Position numbers and translations under genes: made by a program. This document shows, piece by piece, positions 18,593 through 29,294 of a DNA stretch of 64,000 bases. This DNA comes from Geomicrobium sp. JCM 19039. GTDB lineage: Bacteria > Bacillota > Bacilli > Bacillales > Marinococcaceae. How positions within the stretch are numbered: position 1 is the first letter of the stretch; each line of letters opens with the position of its first letter. The notes under the pieces are model-generated. The model was not told where the DNA came from. It did no database searches and worked only from the letters and a program-made list of their open reading frames with translations. Location of the stretch: positions 1 through 64,000 of the forward strand of contig NZ_BAXB01000013.1 of assembly GCF_000698145.1 (NCBI RefSeq). The letters are read 5' to 3'.

Positions 18593-20195
18593 ATGAAGAA
18601 GACAGCGACGCTTCTGACCGCAGGAATTTTATTGCTCGGTGCATGTAGCGAGGAAAATGAACAAAGTGCAGCGGATGCGACACCAACCGAAGGTGGGGAA
18701 CTTAGTTATGCACTGGCGACGTCTCCGGGTGGGCTCGATCCGAATGTGGTTCCTGCAGCTGTTGATTACCGAGTGATGCGTTCTATTTATGACAGCCTCG
18801 TCATTCAAACCGAAGACGGAATTGAACCTTGGCTCGCAGAGAGCTGGGAAATCTCAGATGATGGTACAGCGTATACGTTTCATTTACGCGACGACGTCAC
18901 GTTTCACGATGGCACACCATTCAATGCGGAAGCAGTCCAATACAATTTCGAACGCATTAAAGATCCTAAGACGCAGTAAGATTTGCGACGACGCTTCTCG
19001 GACCTTATGAATCATCGGAAATCGTCGATGAACATACAATTACCGTCCAACTTTCACAGCCGTACAGCCCCTTTTTAAGCTATTTAAGCCAAGCATTTCT
19101 AGGCATCGTTTCTCCGACAGCAGCTGAAGAGCACGGAAGTGCGTTAAGCACGAATCCAGTTGGTACCGGCCCGTTTGTGTTTGAAAGCTGGCAAGAGAAC
19201 AGCAAGATTACGCTACAGCGAAACGATGAGTATCAATGGGGACCGCCGATAGCTGAAAATCAAGGAACGCCTCATCTGGACACTTTGTCGTTTTACATCA
19301 TTCCCGAAGAGTCTTCGAGGATTGGAAGCGTACAAAGCAACGAAGTATTAGCAGCTGAAACTGTACCGCCGCAAAACGTCGATGCCTTGGAAGGAAATCC
19401 AGACATCGATTTGCTGAGTGCAGAATCTACAGGCATTCCGTTTACGCTCATGTTTAACCAAAATCATGAGCCTTGGGATGAGTATGAAGCGAGGAAAGCG
19501 GTGCAACTTGCCCTCGACTTGGACAGCATCGTCGACAGTCTCTACCTTGGTCAGTATGAGCGGGCAGACGCGCCGCTGACCCCGGGGACACCTGGTCAAT
19601 TGATCGAGAAACGGATGATCAAAACATTGAAGAAGCGAATCGCTTGCTAGATGAACTCGGATGGGAACGTCAAGGAGACGGAACGCGTGTAAAAGACGGA
19701 GAGCCACTTCAACTTTTTTACGTTGAATCATCTCCAAACAGGGAGAAACGAAATGACATTGCCTATTTAATTCAACAGCAATTAAGTGAGGTCGGCATTG
19801 AGGTGGACATTGAAATTTATGCAGACACATTTGATGTCGTCATGGACCGAAGTGATAATCATTTGCACGGGGTGAGCAACGTTTCCGGAGATCCGGACAT
19901 TTTAAGAAGCTTCTATCATTCAAATGCGATTCCAACCGCGGAACAGTGGGGACATAATCATACACACTATTCTTCTGATGAGTTGGATCAATTGTTCGTC
20001 GATGGACTGGAAGCGCTCGATGAGGAAGAGCGATTGGCCATTTATGATGAAATTCAAACATACGTGCAAGATGAAGTGTTGGGACTGCCGGTCTATGTGT
20101 TTCCGTACACTGTTGCGTCGAGCAGCCGTGTAGACGGAATTGCCTTTGATACACTCGGCTATCCGTTATTCTATGATGCAAGTGTAGGGCAGTAA
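18593..20195 (+). CDS. ABC transporter substrate-binding lipoprotein, peptide type (two frameshifts)
   Basis: A solute-binding protein family 5 member of about 533 residues, of the type that captures peptides or nickel outside the membrane. The lipobox LGAC is near residue 19. Family segments: VMRSIYDSLVI, AESWEISDDGTAYTFHLRDD followed by VTFHDGTPFNAEAV, and NPVGTGPFVFESW. Frames change near 18980 and near 19600 (CAATTGAT probably CAATTTGAT). In this operon it probably binds a sulfur compound such as an S-modified cysteine or small peptide, but that is inference. Confidence 0.87.
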
Positions 20196-20208
20196 GGAGT
20201 GAATGAGA

Positions 20209-21138
20209 ATGAAGCGGCTAGTTATTCAACGGTTGTTTAGTGCAATTGGCGTTGTGCTCGGGGCTTGTGCTCTCGTATTCTTGATTTTGTATATGTTGCC
20301 CGGAGACCCAGTTCAGCGCATGTTAGACGGTGCGCCGGCAGATGAGAACACCATTATGCACCTACGGGAACAGCTCGGTTTGGATTTGCCGCTCCATCAG
20401 CAGTTTCTTAATTATATGGGTAATTTGCTGCAAGGCGATTTCGGGCACTCCTTCGTCACTCAGGAGCCGGTACTCGACCGTATTCTCGAACAGTTGCCAG
20501 CAACCATTCAATTGACGGTCATGAGCATGGGAGTTGCGGTTGTGTTTGGTGTCACGCTCGGCATTCTTTCGGCGCTAAAATCGAATACGTGGATTGATTT
20601 TCTCGTGCGCGTTGTGAGTTTGTTCGGTGTATCGATGCCGACCTTCTGGTCAGGGATTCTGCTGATTCTATTGTTTGGCGTCACCCTTGGTTGGCTTCCG
20701 ACAATGGGCTCTGAAGGATTTCAGTCGTTAATTTTACCATCGCTAGCCCTCGGTTTTGTCAGTGCTGGATACATTGTTCGGATGGTCCGAAACAGTGTAC
20801 TGGAGACGATTCAAGATCCTTACGTCACGACGCTGCGAGCAAAAGGGTTGTCTGACGGAAAAGTGACTTACCTTCACGTGTTCCGTAATGCTCTGATACC
20901 TGCAATCACAATGATCGGCGTGCAAGTCGGAGAGCTGCTGGCAGGTGCTGTCGTTATTGAGACGGTTTTTTCCAGACAAGGCATCGGAAGGTTGGTGGCG
21001 GATGCCATTATTACGCAAGACTTTCCGGTCGTGCAAGGTGTCGTTATCGTCACGGCAGTCGTGTATGTGCTTGTGAACTTCACGATTGACCTATCGTATT
21101 CCGCCATCGACCCACGAATACGAAGAGGCGCCGGCTAG
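20209..21138 (+). CDS. Peptide-type ABC transporter permease, DppB-like
   Basis: About 309 residues with six membrane helices and the DppB/OppB pattern: MLPGDPVQRML with REQLGLDLPLHQQFLNYMGN near the N-terminus, GDFGHSF, and the EAA-like loop TLRAKGLSDGKVTYLHVFRN with ALIPAIT. ATG 20209 is 9 bases past AAGGAG; ATG 20203 is too close. Intact frame. Confidence 0.88.
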   Translation: MKRLVIQRLFSAIGVVLGACALVFLILYMLPGDPVQRMLDGAPADENTIMHLREQLGLDLPLHQQFLNYMGNLLQGDFGHSFVTQEPVLDRILEQLPATIQLTVMSMGVAVVFGVTLGILSALKSNTWIDFLVRVVSLFGVSMPTFWSGILLILLFGVTLGWLPTMGSEGFQSLILPSLALGFVSAGYIVRMVRNSVLETIQDPYVTTLRAKGLSDGKVTYLHVFRNALIPAITMIGVQVGELLAGAVVIETVFSRQGIGRLVADAIITQDFPVVQGVVIVTAVVYVLVNFTIDLSYSAIDPRIRRGAG

Positions 21139-21160
21139 CTGGATGAAAGGAGGAAACGGT

Positions 21161-22045
21161 GTGCGCGTACTAACAAGTGAAAAAATCCAAATGAACGCAA
21201 GCGAAAACATCCATCCGAAAAGAAAGAGACGACGCGCGCTCTCCGACGTCGGCGTCTGGGTGGCAAGTGTCATTGTTTTTATCTTTATTTTATGTGCTCT
21301 ACTACCGGGGTGGATAGCTCCGTACGGACCGACCGAGTTGTTTCAAGATCGTACACTCCAGTCCCCGTCACTCTCGCATTGGATGGGTACTGACCATTAC
21401 GGTCGCGACGTGCTGACGATGGTCATCCACGGAGCAAGAGATTCGTTAGTCATCGGATTTGCGGCCGTAGCCATCGGTCTTTTCGCGGGTGGCCTCGTTG
21501 GGGCGATTGCCGGATATGCTGGAGGCGTAATTGAAGGTGTGCTCATGCGGCTCATTGATATTCTCATGGCGATTCCGGGGGTGCTGCTCGCGCTCGTGAT
21601 TGCACTCGCACTTGGCCCAAGCTTGCAAAACCTTATCTTGGCAATCGCCATCGCTGCGATACCAGGCTATGCTCGGGTCATTCGCGGACAGGTGAAATCA
21701 ACAAAACAAAGGCCGTATATTACCGCTTCACGAGCGATCGGACTCAACCCGATTCGAACGTTTAAGCGCCACATTATGCCGAACGTGTATGCGCCGATTC
21801 TAGTCATGGCGACTGTCGGAGTCGGCTCATCTTTACTCGTCGGTGCGGGCCTTAGTTTTTTAGGTTTAGGCGTGATTAAGGAGATTCCTGATTGGGGTAC
21901 GCTACTTTCCCAAGGGCGCAACTATTTGACGGTTGCCTGGTGGACGGTCACTTTCCCGGGACTTGCGATCACGTTGTTCGTACTTTCCATTAATATTGTC
22001 GGCGACTACCTTAGAGATCGTTTAGATCCCCGTCGTTCAATTTGA
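21161..22045 (+). CDS. Peptide-type ABC transporter permease, DppC-like
   Basis: About 294 residues; the partner permease of DppB. Visible: a cytoplasmic RKRRR stretch, one early helix (about 33-52), WMGTDHYGRDVLTMVIHGARDS, six-helix core, and the EAA loop ASRAIGLNPIRTFKRHIMPN. GTG 21161 follows AAAGGAGG with 7-base spacing. It overlaps nothing and is intact. Confidence 0.88.
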   Translation: MRVLTSEKIQMNASENIHPKRKRRRALSDVGVWVASVIVFIFILCALLPGWIAPYGPTELFQDRTLQSPSLSHWMGTDHYGRDVLTMVIHGARDSLVIGFAAVAIGLFAGGLVGAIAGYAGGVIEGVLMRLIDILMAIPGVLLALVIALALGPSLQNLILAIAIAAIPGYARVIRGQVKSTKQRPYITASRAIGLNPIRTFKRHIMPNVYAPILVMATVGVGSSLLVGAGLSFLGLGVIKEIPDWGTLLSQGRNYLTVAWWTVTFPGLAITLFVLSINIVGDYLRDRLDPRRSI

Positions 22046-22061
22046 GAGGAGGACCCGTGTT

Positions 22062-23866
22062 TTGGAACAGATTCTGGATGTAAGAGATGTAAGTGTAGAA
22101 GTAAAGGGAAAAGAAGGAGAAGGAATTCCTTTACTTCGTCACGTGTCGCTTGAGTTGCGCGAAGGGGAGACCGTTTGTCTCGTAGGAGAATCGGGAAGTG
22201 GGAAAACGTTGCTCGCAAAAACGATCATGCGTCTCATTGATTACGAACAAGCAGAGCAGACCTGCGGAGAAGTGGCGTTTCGCCACGAACCGCTTCATCT
22301 AAAAACAGCAAAACAGATGCAGGCGATTCGCGGGAAGGAAATCGCGATGATTTTTCAAGAGCCGATGTCTGCTTTTGATCCGGTGTTCACGATCGGCAGG
22401 CAGATCGTTGAGACAATACGAGAGCATGAAGACATTTCGAAGAAAGAAGCGAAACAAAAAGCGCTCGACATGCTGGCAAAAGTAAAGCTGCCATCTCCAT
22501 CTCTTCATTTCAAGCAATACCCAAATGAACTTTCAGGCGGCATGCTGCAGCGAGCCATGATTGCGATGGCCCTTTCCTGCAGGCCTGCGCTGCTCATCGC
22601 TGATGAGCCGACGACAGCACTCGATGTGACCGTTCAAGCAGACATCATGAGTCTGTTAAAGTCGCTGCAAAACGAATACAAAATGACGCTGTTGATGGTC
22701 ACTCACGACTTGAGTCTTGCCGCGGAAGTGTCGGACCGAATTGTCGTGATGTATGCGGGCAAGATCGTTGAGATTGCGGATGCGAAAACCCTAGCCCGCA
22801 AAGCGTTGCATCCTTACACGTCCGGTCTTTTAAAGGCGAGTGCGGTCGCACAGGCCGACCCAGCTTACCCACTCAGGACCATTCCCGGTTCCATACCGGA
22901 CCCATCAAACGTGCCTTCGGGTTGTGCGTTCCAAGACCGCTGTGCACATGCGACGAATAAATGCCGTAAAGAGCCGCAGCTGACGTCTGTCGATCAGCAG
23001 CACGTTGCGTGTTGGCATGTGGATGATGCTGTACAGCCGCTGGATGAAATCGCTGCTGAAAAAAATCTGAAAGGCAACACATTGAAAAGTAATGAAATTC
23101 TTTATACGGCGGAAAACGTAAAAAAGGTATTTTCATCAAAGAGAGCAAGGAAAACGAAAATCATTGCCGTGAATGGTGTTTCTGTTGATATCTACAAAGG
23201 AGAAACGTTCGGACTCGTTGGCGAATCCGGCAGCGGAAAATCGACGTTGGGCCGGTTGCTGCTTCAATTAGAAGACCAAACAGAAGGAACGATCCTTTAC
23301 GATCAAATCAATTTAAGAACCTTAAAAAATCGACAATTAAGAAGCTACCGTAAAGACATTCAGATTATTTTCCAAGATCCATATGCATCATTGGATCCAC
23401 GCTGGAAAGCAAAAGACATTGTCGGGGAACCGCTTGCCTCCATTTCGGTTTGAAAGGAAGAAAACTTCAAGAAAAAGTCGAACGTCTTCTCGATCAGGTC
23501 GGTTTGAATCCGGAATGGGGAGAACGGTATCCTCATCAATTTTCTGGAGGGCAGCGACAAAGGCTGAACATTGCCCGCGCCATTAGTACAAAGCCCCGCT
23601 TTATCGTTGCAGATGAAGCCGTATCCGCGTTGGATGTTTCTGTGCAGGCGCAAATCATTAACTTATTGAAACATTTGCAAAGAGAACTCGGTCTTACGTA
23701 TCTGTTTATTAGCCACGACCTTGGTGTCGTTCGCTACATCTCGGATCGTATCGGTGTCATGAAGGCCGGAGAGCTCATTGAGATCGGTGATCGAAATCAC
23801 ATCTTTCACACTCCGCAGCATGACTATACGAAAAAGCTGATCGGAGCAATCCCACAATCTATGTAA
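22062..23866 (+). CDS. Fused peptide ABC transporter ATPase, DppD-DppF in one chain (frameshifted near 23440)
   Basis: About 600 residues holding two complete ATPase domains. Domain 1: Walker A GESGSGKT, signature [15 protein letters not shown], Walker [13 protein letters not shown], and the C-terminal cysteine region [19 protein letters not shown]. Domain 2: [23 protein letters not shown], and Walker [13 protein letters not shown], where the usual DEP is DEA. TTG 22062 after GAGGAGG starts it. The frame breaks near 23440 (CCTCCATTTC probably CCTCCCATTTC). A fused heterodimer replaces the two separate ATPases seen in the cluster at 58442. Confidence 0.87.
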
Positions 23867-23879
23867 GGAGGACGTTGGA

Positions 23880-24131
23880 ATGAGTCAAACCATAATCGTT
23901 TGGTCAAAAGCAGGGTGCCACTATTGTGAAGAAGTGCGAGGATTTCTCCGCGGAAAAAACGTTGCGTTTTCAGAGATTGATATTACAGAGAAGGATGACT
24001 ATCGTGACATTTTGGAAGTGAAGTACGGCATTCGCCACGTACCCGTCGTGGAAATTGGAAACGACCATGTCTACTCAGCTGTCACAGAGGTCGGCATTGA
24101 GCATGTGGAAAAAGCACTCCAACAAACGTAA
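23880..24131 (+). CDS. Glutaredoxin-family thiol protein, CmoI/YtnI-like
   Basis: An 83-residue thioredoxin-fold protein with the redox motif CHYC (residues 13-16), the cis-proline segment RHVPVVEI (about 52-59) and a C-terminal helix. RBS GGAGGACG precedes it and 19 bases separate it from the next gene. Glutaredoxin-like proteins of this size sit in the B. subtilis S-alkylcysteine salvage operon, which supports that reading of the operon. Confidence 0.8.
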   Translation: MSQTIIVWSKAGCHYCEEVRGFLRGKNVAFSEIDITEKDDYRDILEVKYGIRHVPVVEIGNDHVYSAVTEVGIEHVEKALQQT

Positions 24132-24150
24132 AGAAAAGGGGATGAGTCAT

Positions 24151-24684
24151 ATGACGGATGTAGCGATCATTTACGGAGGTGTAAAAGCTGAGTCCCGTTT
24201 GAACGTATTAACCGACTATGCCATCGATCATCTGGAGTCGACGCAACAGTCCTATTCCGTCATTCCAGTGTTTGAACTGCCGTCCGAAGACTTAATTACA
24301 GCAAATTCAAAGCGCGCAGAAATTGCGAATGCATTAAAAACCGTACAAGAAGCGCGGGCGGTCATTGTGCTAACACCTGTGTTTAAATCCGCCTATTCCG
24401 GTGTGTTAAAGACGTTTTTGGATCTGTTACCGATGAAAAGTCTGGAAAATAAAGTCGTACTTCCCATAATGATTGGTGGGTCCTTCGGCCACCTTCTTGC
24501 TATTGATTACAGCCTCAAACCTGTCCTCACCGCACTCGGTGCCAGCTGGATTCAAAAAGGAAGTTACGTCTTGGATGCTCATGTAGCAGAGGGGAGAATC
24601 ATTGAACAGCAAGCAGAAGCTAGGATGCACACAGAGCTAGAACATTTTATAAACGCGATGATCGTTCAGCAGCAGACATCGTAA
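24151..24684 (+). CDS. NADPH-dependent FMN reductase, SsuE-like
   Basis: A 177-residue flavodoxin-fold reductase that supplies reduced FMN to monooxygenases. N-terminal AIIYGGVKAESRLNVL corresponds to the FMN-phosphate loop; the TPVFKSAYSGVLKTFLDLLP segment is the SsuE/MsuE hallmark, and MIGGSFGHLLAIDYSLKPVL follows. ATG 24151 is preferred to ATG 24142 because GGGG abuts the latter. It closes the operon, followed by a terminator. Confidence 0.86.
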   Translation: MTDVAIIYGGVKAESRLNVLTDYAIDHLESTQQSYSVIPVFELPSEDLITANSKRAEIANALKTVQEARAVIVLTPVFKSAYSGVLKTFLDLLPMKSLENKVVLPIMIGGSFGHLLAIDYSLKPVLTALGASWIQKGSYVLDAHVAEGRIIEQQAEARMHTELEHFINAMIVQQQTS

Positions 24685-24693
24685 AGAATTACC

Positions 24694-24727
24694 TCGACGT
24701 CGGCCGTTTCGGCCGGCTGTTTTTTTA
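24694..24727 (+). terminator. Rho-independent terminator closing the organosulfur operon
   Basis: CGGCCG TTT CGGCCG hairpin followed by seven T residues. Confidence 0.85.
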
Positions 24728-24734
24728 TCAATAA

Positions 24735-24748
24735 AGAAAGCGCTTTCT
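24735..24748. promoter_or_regulatory. LacI-family/cre-like operator
   Basis: AGAAAGCGCTTTCT is a perfect 14-bp palindrome of the GAAAnCGnTTTC type. It lies just upstream of the -35 element of the beta-glucoside operon. Confidence 0.6.
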
Positions 24749-24757
24749 AAAAAAACA

Positions 24758-24786
24758 TTGACTTATTTCTGAATTGATTGTAAATT
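24758..24786 (+). promoter_or_regulatory. Probable promoter of the beta-glucoside operon
   Basis: TTGACT (24758-24763) and TAAATT (24781-24786) are 17 bases apart; operator-like palindromes flank it on both sides. Confidence 0.45.
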
Positions 24787-24791
24787 GTATT

Positions 24792-24805
24792 CGAAACCGG
24801 TTTAG
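24792..24805. promoter_or_regulatory. LacI-family operator at the start site
   Basis: CGAAACCGGTTTAG, a GAAACCGGTTT palindrome, lies where transcription would begin. It is the likely main operator for the LacI-type regulator encoded at 29295. Confidence 0.6.
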
Positions 24806-24831
24806 TATATTTTTCGAAAGGGGCGAGTCAA

Positions 24832-26177
24832 CTGTATACATTTCCACGATCGTTTCATTGGGGCGCTGCCACATCCTCATATCAAATTGAAGGAGCAGCG
24901 GACGTTGACGGAAAAGGGCCGTGCATTTGGGATACATTTGTTGAACAAGAAGGGGCGATCCTCGATCAGACAGATGGCAGAATAGCCTGTGATCACTATA
25001 CTTATTTCAAAGAAGATATTAAATTGATGAAAAATTTAAACTTTAGCCATTATCGTTTCTCGATCAATTGGTCACGTGTGATGCCGGATGGTAGAGGCCC
25101 TGTAAACGAAGCCGGAATTGATTTTTATAAACGGCTGATCAATGAATTGAATGAACACCAGATCACACCGATGCTCACACTCTATCATTGGGAGCTTCCT
25201 CAACAATTAGAGGATGAAGGCGGCTGGTTAAACCGCGATACGGCTTACTACTTTGCGGAATATGCGGAGCGGATGTTTCGCGAATTCTCTGCTGAAGTGC
25301 CGTATTGGATTACGCAAAATGAGCCGTGGGTAGCATCGCGCTTAGGGTATGGCGAAGGAATTCACGCTCCGGGTAAAAAAGGATTAAACAATTTCCTGAC
25401 CGCCGCTCACCACTTGCTACTTTCCCACGGTCTTGCGACAGAGCGTTTGCGCGCGATGAAGCAAACCGAGCAACAAACGGGCATCGCCTTAAACCTTAGT
25501 TCTCATTACCCAGCAGATTCCCGCCCGTCGAGCCAAGAGGCTGTCATTCGGCGGATGGCTTCTTAAACCGGTGGTTTTTGGACCCCGTTTATAAAGGAAC
25601 GTATCCTAAGGATATGCTCACAATCTATGAAAAACAGACGGATCTGTCATTTTTACAACAAGGAGATTTAGAGCAGATTCAGCAGCCAATTGATTTTCTC
25701 GGCATTAATTATTATTCAAGCGATTTTGTGGAGGCTTCCCCGGTGTCGACTGAGAATCCCGCAGGATCGAAGCCGGTAGAAACGAGCCTGCCGAAAACGG
25801 CTATGGAATGGGATGTGTATCCAGAAGGGTTATATGATTTGCTCGTTAGAGTGACGAATGATTATGGAAAACAGCCGTTGTATGTGTCAGAAAACGGTGC
25901 GGCGTATCGAGATGAAGTGGTTGGGGGAGAGGTGAATGATGAGCAGCGAGCCGATTATCTAGACCAACACTTGCAATCGTGTTTACGAGCCATCCAGTCG
26001 GGCGTTGATTTACGTGGGTATTATGTCTGGTCGTTTCTGGACAATTTTGAATGGGCGTACGGGTTATCAAAGCGATTTGGGGTTGTTCATATTGATTTTA
26101 CAACACTCAAACGAACGCCTAAGCAAAGTGCCTATTGGTTACAAGCGTTCATTGCTAGTCAGACGGTACATTCATGA
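24832..26177 (+). CDS. GH1 family beta-glucosidase (frameshifted near 25551; non-ATG start)
   Basis: About 448 residues. A retaining glycoside hydrolase with acid/base glutamate in TQNEPW and nucleophile glutamate in YVSENG. FHWGAATSSYQIEGA at the N-terminus and WSFLDNFEWAYGLSKRFGVVHID at the C-terminus fit beta-glucosidase rather than 6-phospho-beta-glucosidase. No ATG, GTG or TTG lies at the family start; the frame begins at CTG 24832, 8 bases after GGGG. The frame breaks near 25551 (ATTCGGCGGATGG) and continues as DGFLNRWFLDPVYKG. With an ABC importer and no PTS, it probably cleaves imported beta-glucosides in the cytoplasm. Confidence 0.87.
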
Positions 26178-26184
26178 ATGTTTA

Positions 26185-26198
26185 CGAAAGCGGTTTCT
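26185..26198. promoter_or_regulatory. LacI-family operator before the sugar-binding gene
   Basis: CGAAAGCGGTTTCT matches the GAAAnCGnTTTC pattern of the sites at 24735 and 24792. It lies between the beta-glucosidase stop and the ribosome binding site of the binding-protein gene. Confidence 0.55.
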
Positions 26199-26219
26199 TC
26201 AAAAAAGGAGGACGAATGA

Positions 26220-27478
26220 ATGAAGTGGCGTAACGGGTATGTTGTTGTCGGTTCGGTGCTACTATTGACTGCATGTAATGGGGATGAGGGGTCTTCTGCA
26301 GATGGTGAAGAGGTGTCATTAACGATGTGGACGTTTGACACCGTTCCGTATGAGGAGATGGCAGCGGAGTATATGGAAGAACATCCACATATTACGATTC
26401 AAGTGGAAAATCTCGATATGGAAGACCACCACAACAACTTGTTTAATGCACTATCAGCAAGTAGTGGAGCACCAGACATGGCGATGATTGAAGTTTCCGA
26501 AATGGATCGGTTCCAAGTGGCGGAAGATCGCTTTCACAATTTGTATGAGTACGGTGCAGAAGATGTGGCCGGTGACTATTTAGATTGGGCGTGGGCGGTT
26601 TCAGAGAACACCGACGGAGACTTCTTGTTTGGACTTCCGACAGATATTGGACCGACCGTTATGTTCTATCGTCAAGATGTTTTTGAAGAAGCTGGTCTGC
26701 CTAGCGAACCCGAGGAAGTAGAAGAGATGATCGCTACGTGGGAGGACTATGAAGAAACCGCGCGGACCATTTATGAAGAGACGGGAAAACCAATGGTCGA
26801 TAACCCTGAGCTTATCTTTAACGCTCAGCGAGACATTCGCCCTGAGGCGTACTTCAATGAAGAGGATGAACTCATTATGGAGACTTCCGCTCATGTGCGC
26901 GAAGCCTATGATTACACGGTGGACATGATTGATGAGGGCACGGTTGGAAGTGTGGATATGTGGTCACCAGAATGGGGGGACGCCCAAGCGCAAGGCAGTT
27001 ACGCGACGATGTTAGCACCGGCCTGGATGCAAGGGGTGATCCGGAACAATGCTCCCGATTCTGATGAGTGGCGCGTCGTGACGATGCCAGGAGATGAAGG
27101 CGGTAACTGGGTGGTTCGTATATGACGGTTCCAGCGGAGTCGGACCATCCAGAAGAGGCGTATGAGTTTTTAGCGTGGATGCTTTCTCCGGACCAACAGC
27201 TCGAAGCGTTTCGGGCTGACGGTCTATTCCCTTCCACACCAGCTACGTATGAGATGGAAGAGTTCCAAAATTATAGCGACGAGTATTTCGGTGGTCAAAA
27301 CACCGCACAAATCTTTGCGGAAGCCGCTGAAGACGTGAGTTACATCTACAAAGGAAGACACTACGGCATGGCAAACGAGGAAGTTCTTGAAGCGCTCATG
27401 AATGTTGTTGATGGGTCTGACGCTGAGCAAGAATGGCAAGCGGCAGTGAATCGAATTGATCAGCAAATGAATCGGTAA
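26220..27478 (+). CDS. Sugar ABC transporter substrate-binding lipoprotein (frameshifted near 27103)
   Basis: A family 1 solute-binding protein of about 419 residues with lipobox LTAC near residue 18, then an acidic mature chain. SLTMWTFDTVPYEEMAAEYM, FGLPTDIGPTVMFYRQDVFEEAGLP and the C-terminal HPEEAYEFLAWMLSPDQQ are typical. The frame breaks near 27103, where AACTGGGTGGTTC should almost certainly be AACTGGGGTGGTTC (G run one short). It should deliver an oligosaccharide, probably a beta-glucoside, to the permeases that follow. Confidence 0.88.
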
Positions 27479-27536
27479 TTCTATTTCGGGAGAGGAGTGT
27501 GAATCATTCCTCTCTTCCTTTCGAGGAGAGATAATC

Positions 27537-28463
27537 ATGGGCCTTACCTTGGAGAAAAAACAGAAAAAAAATTACTGAAAAGAAGCGAAATGCGCTATCG
27601 GGATATTTGTTTATTTCCCCGTTTTATTTGTTGTTTGCTGTGTTTGGTCTGTTTCCGATTTTGTTTAGTTTCTATATTGGTTTCTTTCGTTGGGACGGGC
27701 TGAGCGACATGGAATTCGCAGGCTTACATAACTTTCAGTACATCTTAAACGACGAGTTGTTTTGGAAAAGTCTTTCGAACACACTCATTATTGGTATTAT
27801 GGGAACCGCGCCTCAGCTCGTCATCGGAATATTGCTCGCGTACGCCCTTAATGCAACATTTTTAAAATACAAAAATGTATTTCGGATGATGATCTTTTTG
27901 CCGTACGTGACGTCGATTGTAGCGGTAGCCATTGTGTTTAGCGTTATTTTTAGTAACCAGCCACACGGGCTAATCAACTCTGTGATCGGTTTGTTTGGCA
28001 TGGACCCGTCGTGTGGAACCGTTCGGAATGGGGTGCGAAGATTGCGATAGCGACGATGATTTTTTGGCGCTGGCTCGGCTACAATACGCTTATTTATTTA
28101 GCGGGAATGCAGAGCATACCCGGGCATTTATATGAAGCGGCGCGGCTAGAAGGGGCATCGATTTTTCAGCAGCTTCGCTACATTACGATTCCAATGTTAA
28201 AACCGTTCATTCTCTTTACCGTATTTACGGCCACGGTGGGTGCTTTGCAAGTGTTCGCCGAGCCAATGATTTTTTCTGGGTATCGCCCAGAAGGTATGAC
28301 CGTTGTGCTCTATTTGTACCGGGAAGGGTTTCATAATAACTACTTCGGAACCGCAGCGGCAACGTCGCTCATCCTATTTTTTATTATTATTGTATTTACA
28401 GCTGTAAACATGTTCTTGACGAGTCGAATCGGTCAGCAGTCGAAACGGAGGGCGCGAGTATGA
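27537..28463 (+). CDS. Sugar ABC transporter permease, MalF-like (two frameshifts)
   Basis: About 309 residues with six membrane helices: GYLFISPFYLLFAVFGLFPILF, then FSFYIGFFRWDG, and the EAA loop YEAARLEGASIFQQLRYITI with PMLKP. ATG 27537 follows AGGAGAG. Frames change near 27566, where a run of A looks one base short, and near 28008 (ATGGACCCG/TCGTGTGGAACC). Both breaks are single-base. Confidence 0.86.
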
Positions 28464-29272
28464 AAAAAGGAATCGTTTATACGCTTCTAATCATCGTCTC
28501 TCTCTTGTCGATTTTCCCAATCTATTGGATGTTTGTCATGGCGACGAGCCCAAACCATGTAATTAATAGCATTCCCCCTGTGTTAATTCCAGGTCCAGAA
28601 ATGATGACGAACTTTGAAAACGTCTTAAGCAACATTCCGTTTTTCCGTAACTTGCTCAATTCATTCTTTGTTGCAAGTACGATTACGATCGGCGTCATCT
28701 TTCTTTGTTCTCTAGCGGGGTTTGCGTTTGCAAAACTACAGTTCCCAGGTCGACGATCCTTGTTTCTCATTGTGCTTGCAACGATGATGATTCCGCCTGT
28801 ACTGGGTGTGATTCCGCTGTATTATTTAATTACAAACTTTGGCTGGCTGAATGATTATCGTGCCCTTATTTTCCCAGGGTTAATTAACGCGTTCGGGATA
28901 TTTTGGATGAGGCAGTACATCTATAGCGCTATTCATGATGAAATTGTAGAAGCGGCCCGCATTGATGGGTGTTCCAACTGGCGAATGTATTGGAATATCG
29001 TCATTCCGATGGTGTATCCGGCGTTTGCTACACTCGGAATTATCGTGTTTATGCAAATCTGGGGAGACTTTATGTGGCCGCTCATCGCATTGCAAGATAC
29101 GTCGATGTATACACTTCAAGTTGCATTGAGTGTATTAGAAAGTGACCGGAGCCGGGATTACGGTATGATTATGTCAGGAACGTTTTGGGCGACCGTCCCA
29201 CTCATCGTTGTGTTTCTTATTTTTAATCGATTATTTATCCGCAGCATCACCGACGGCGCGTTGAAGGGATAA
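28460..29272 (+). CDS. Sugar ABC transporter permease, MalG-like
   Basis: A 270-residue inner-membrane permease with six helices and the EAA loop EAARIDGCSNWRMYWNIVIPMVYPA. It overlaps the MalF-like gene by ATGA and is intact. No dedicated ATPase is encoded here; a shared MsmX-type ATPase elsewhere is expected for such systems. Confidence 0.9.
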   Translation: MKKGIVYTLLIIVSLLSIFPIYWMFVMATSPNHVINSIPPVLIPGPEMMTNFENVLSNIPFFRNLLNSFFVASTITIGVIFLCSLAGFAFAKLQFPGRRSLFLIVLATMMIPPVLGVIPLYYLITNFGWLNDYRALIFPGLINAFGIFWMRQYIYSAIHDEIVEAARIDGCSNWRMYWNIVIPMVYPAFATLGIIVFMQIWGDFMWPLIALQDTSMYTLQVALSVLESDRSRDYGMIMSGTFWATVPLIVVFLIFNRLFIRSITDGALKG

Positions 29273-29294
29273 CAATAGGAGTGTGTAAAAGCAA

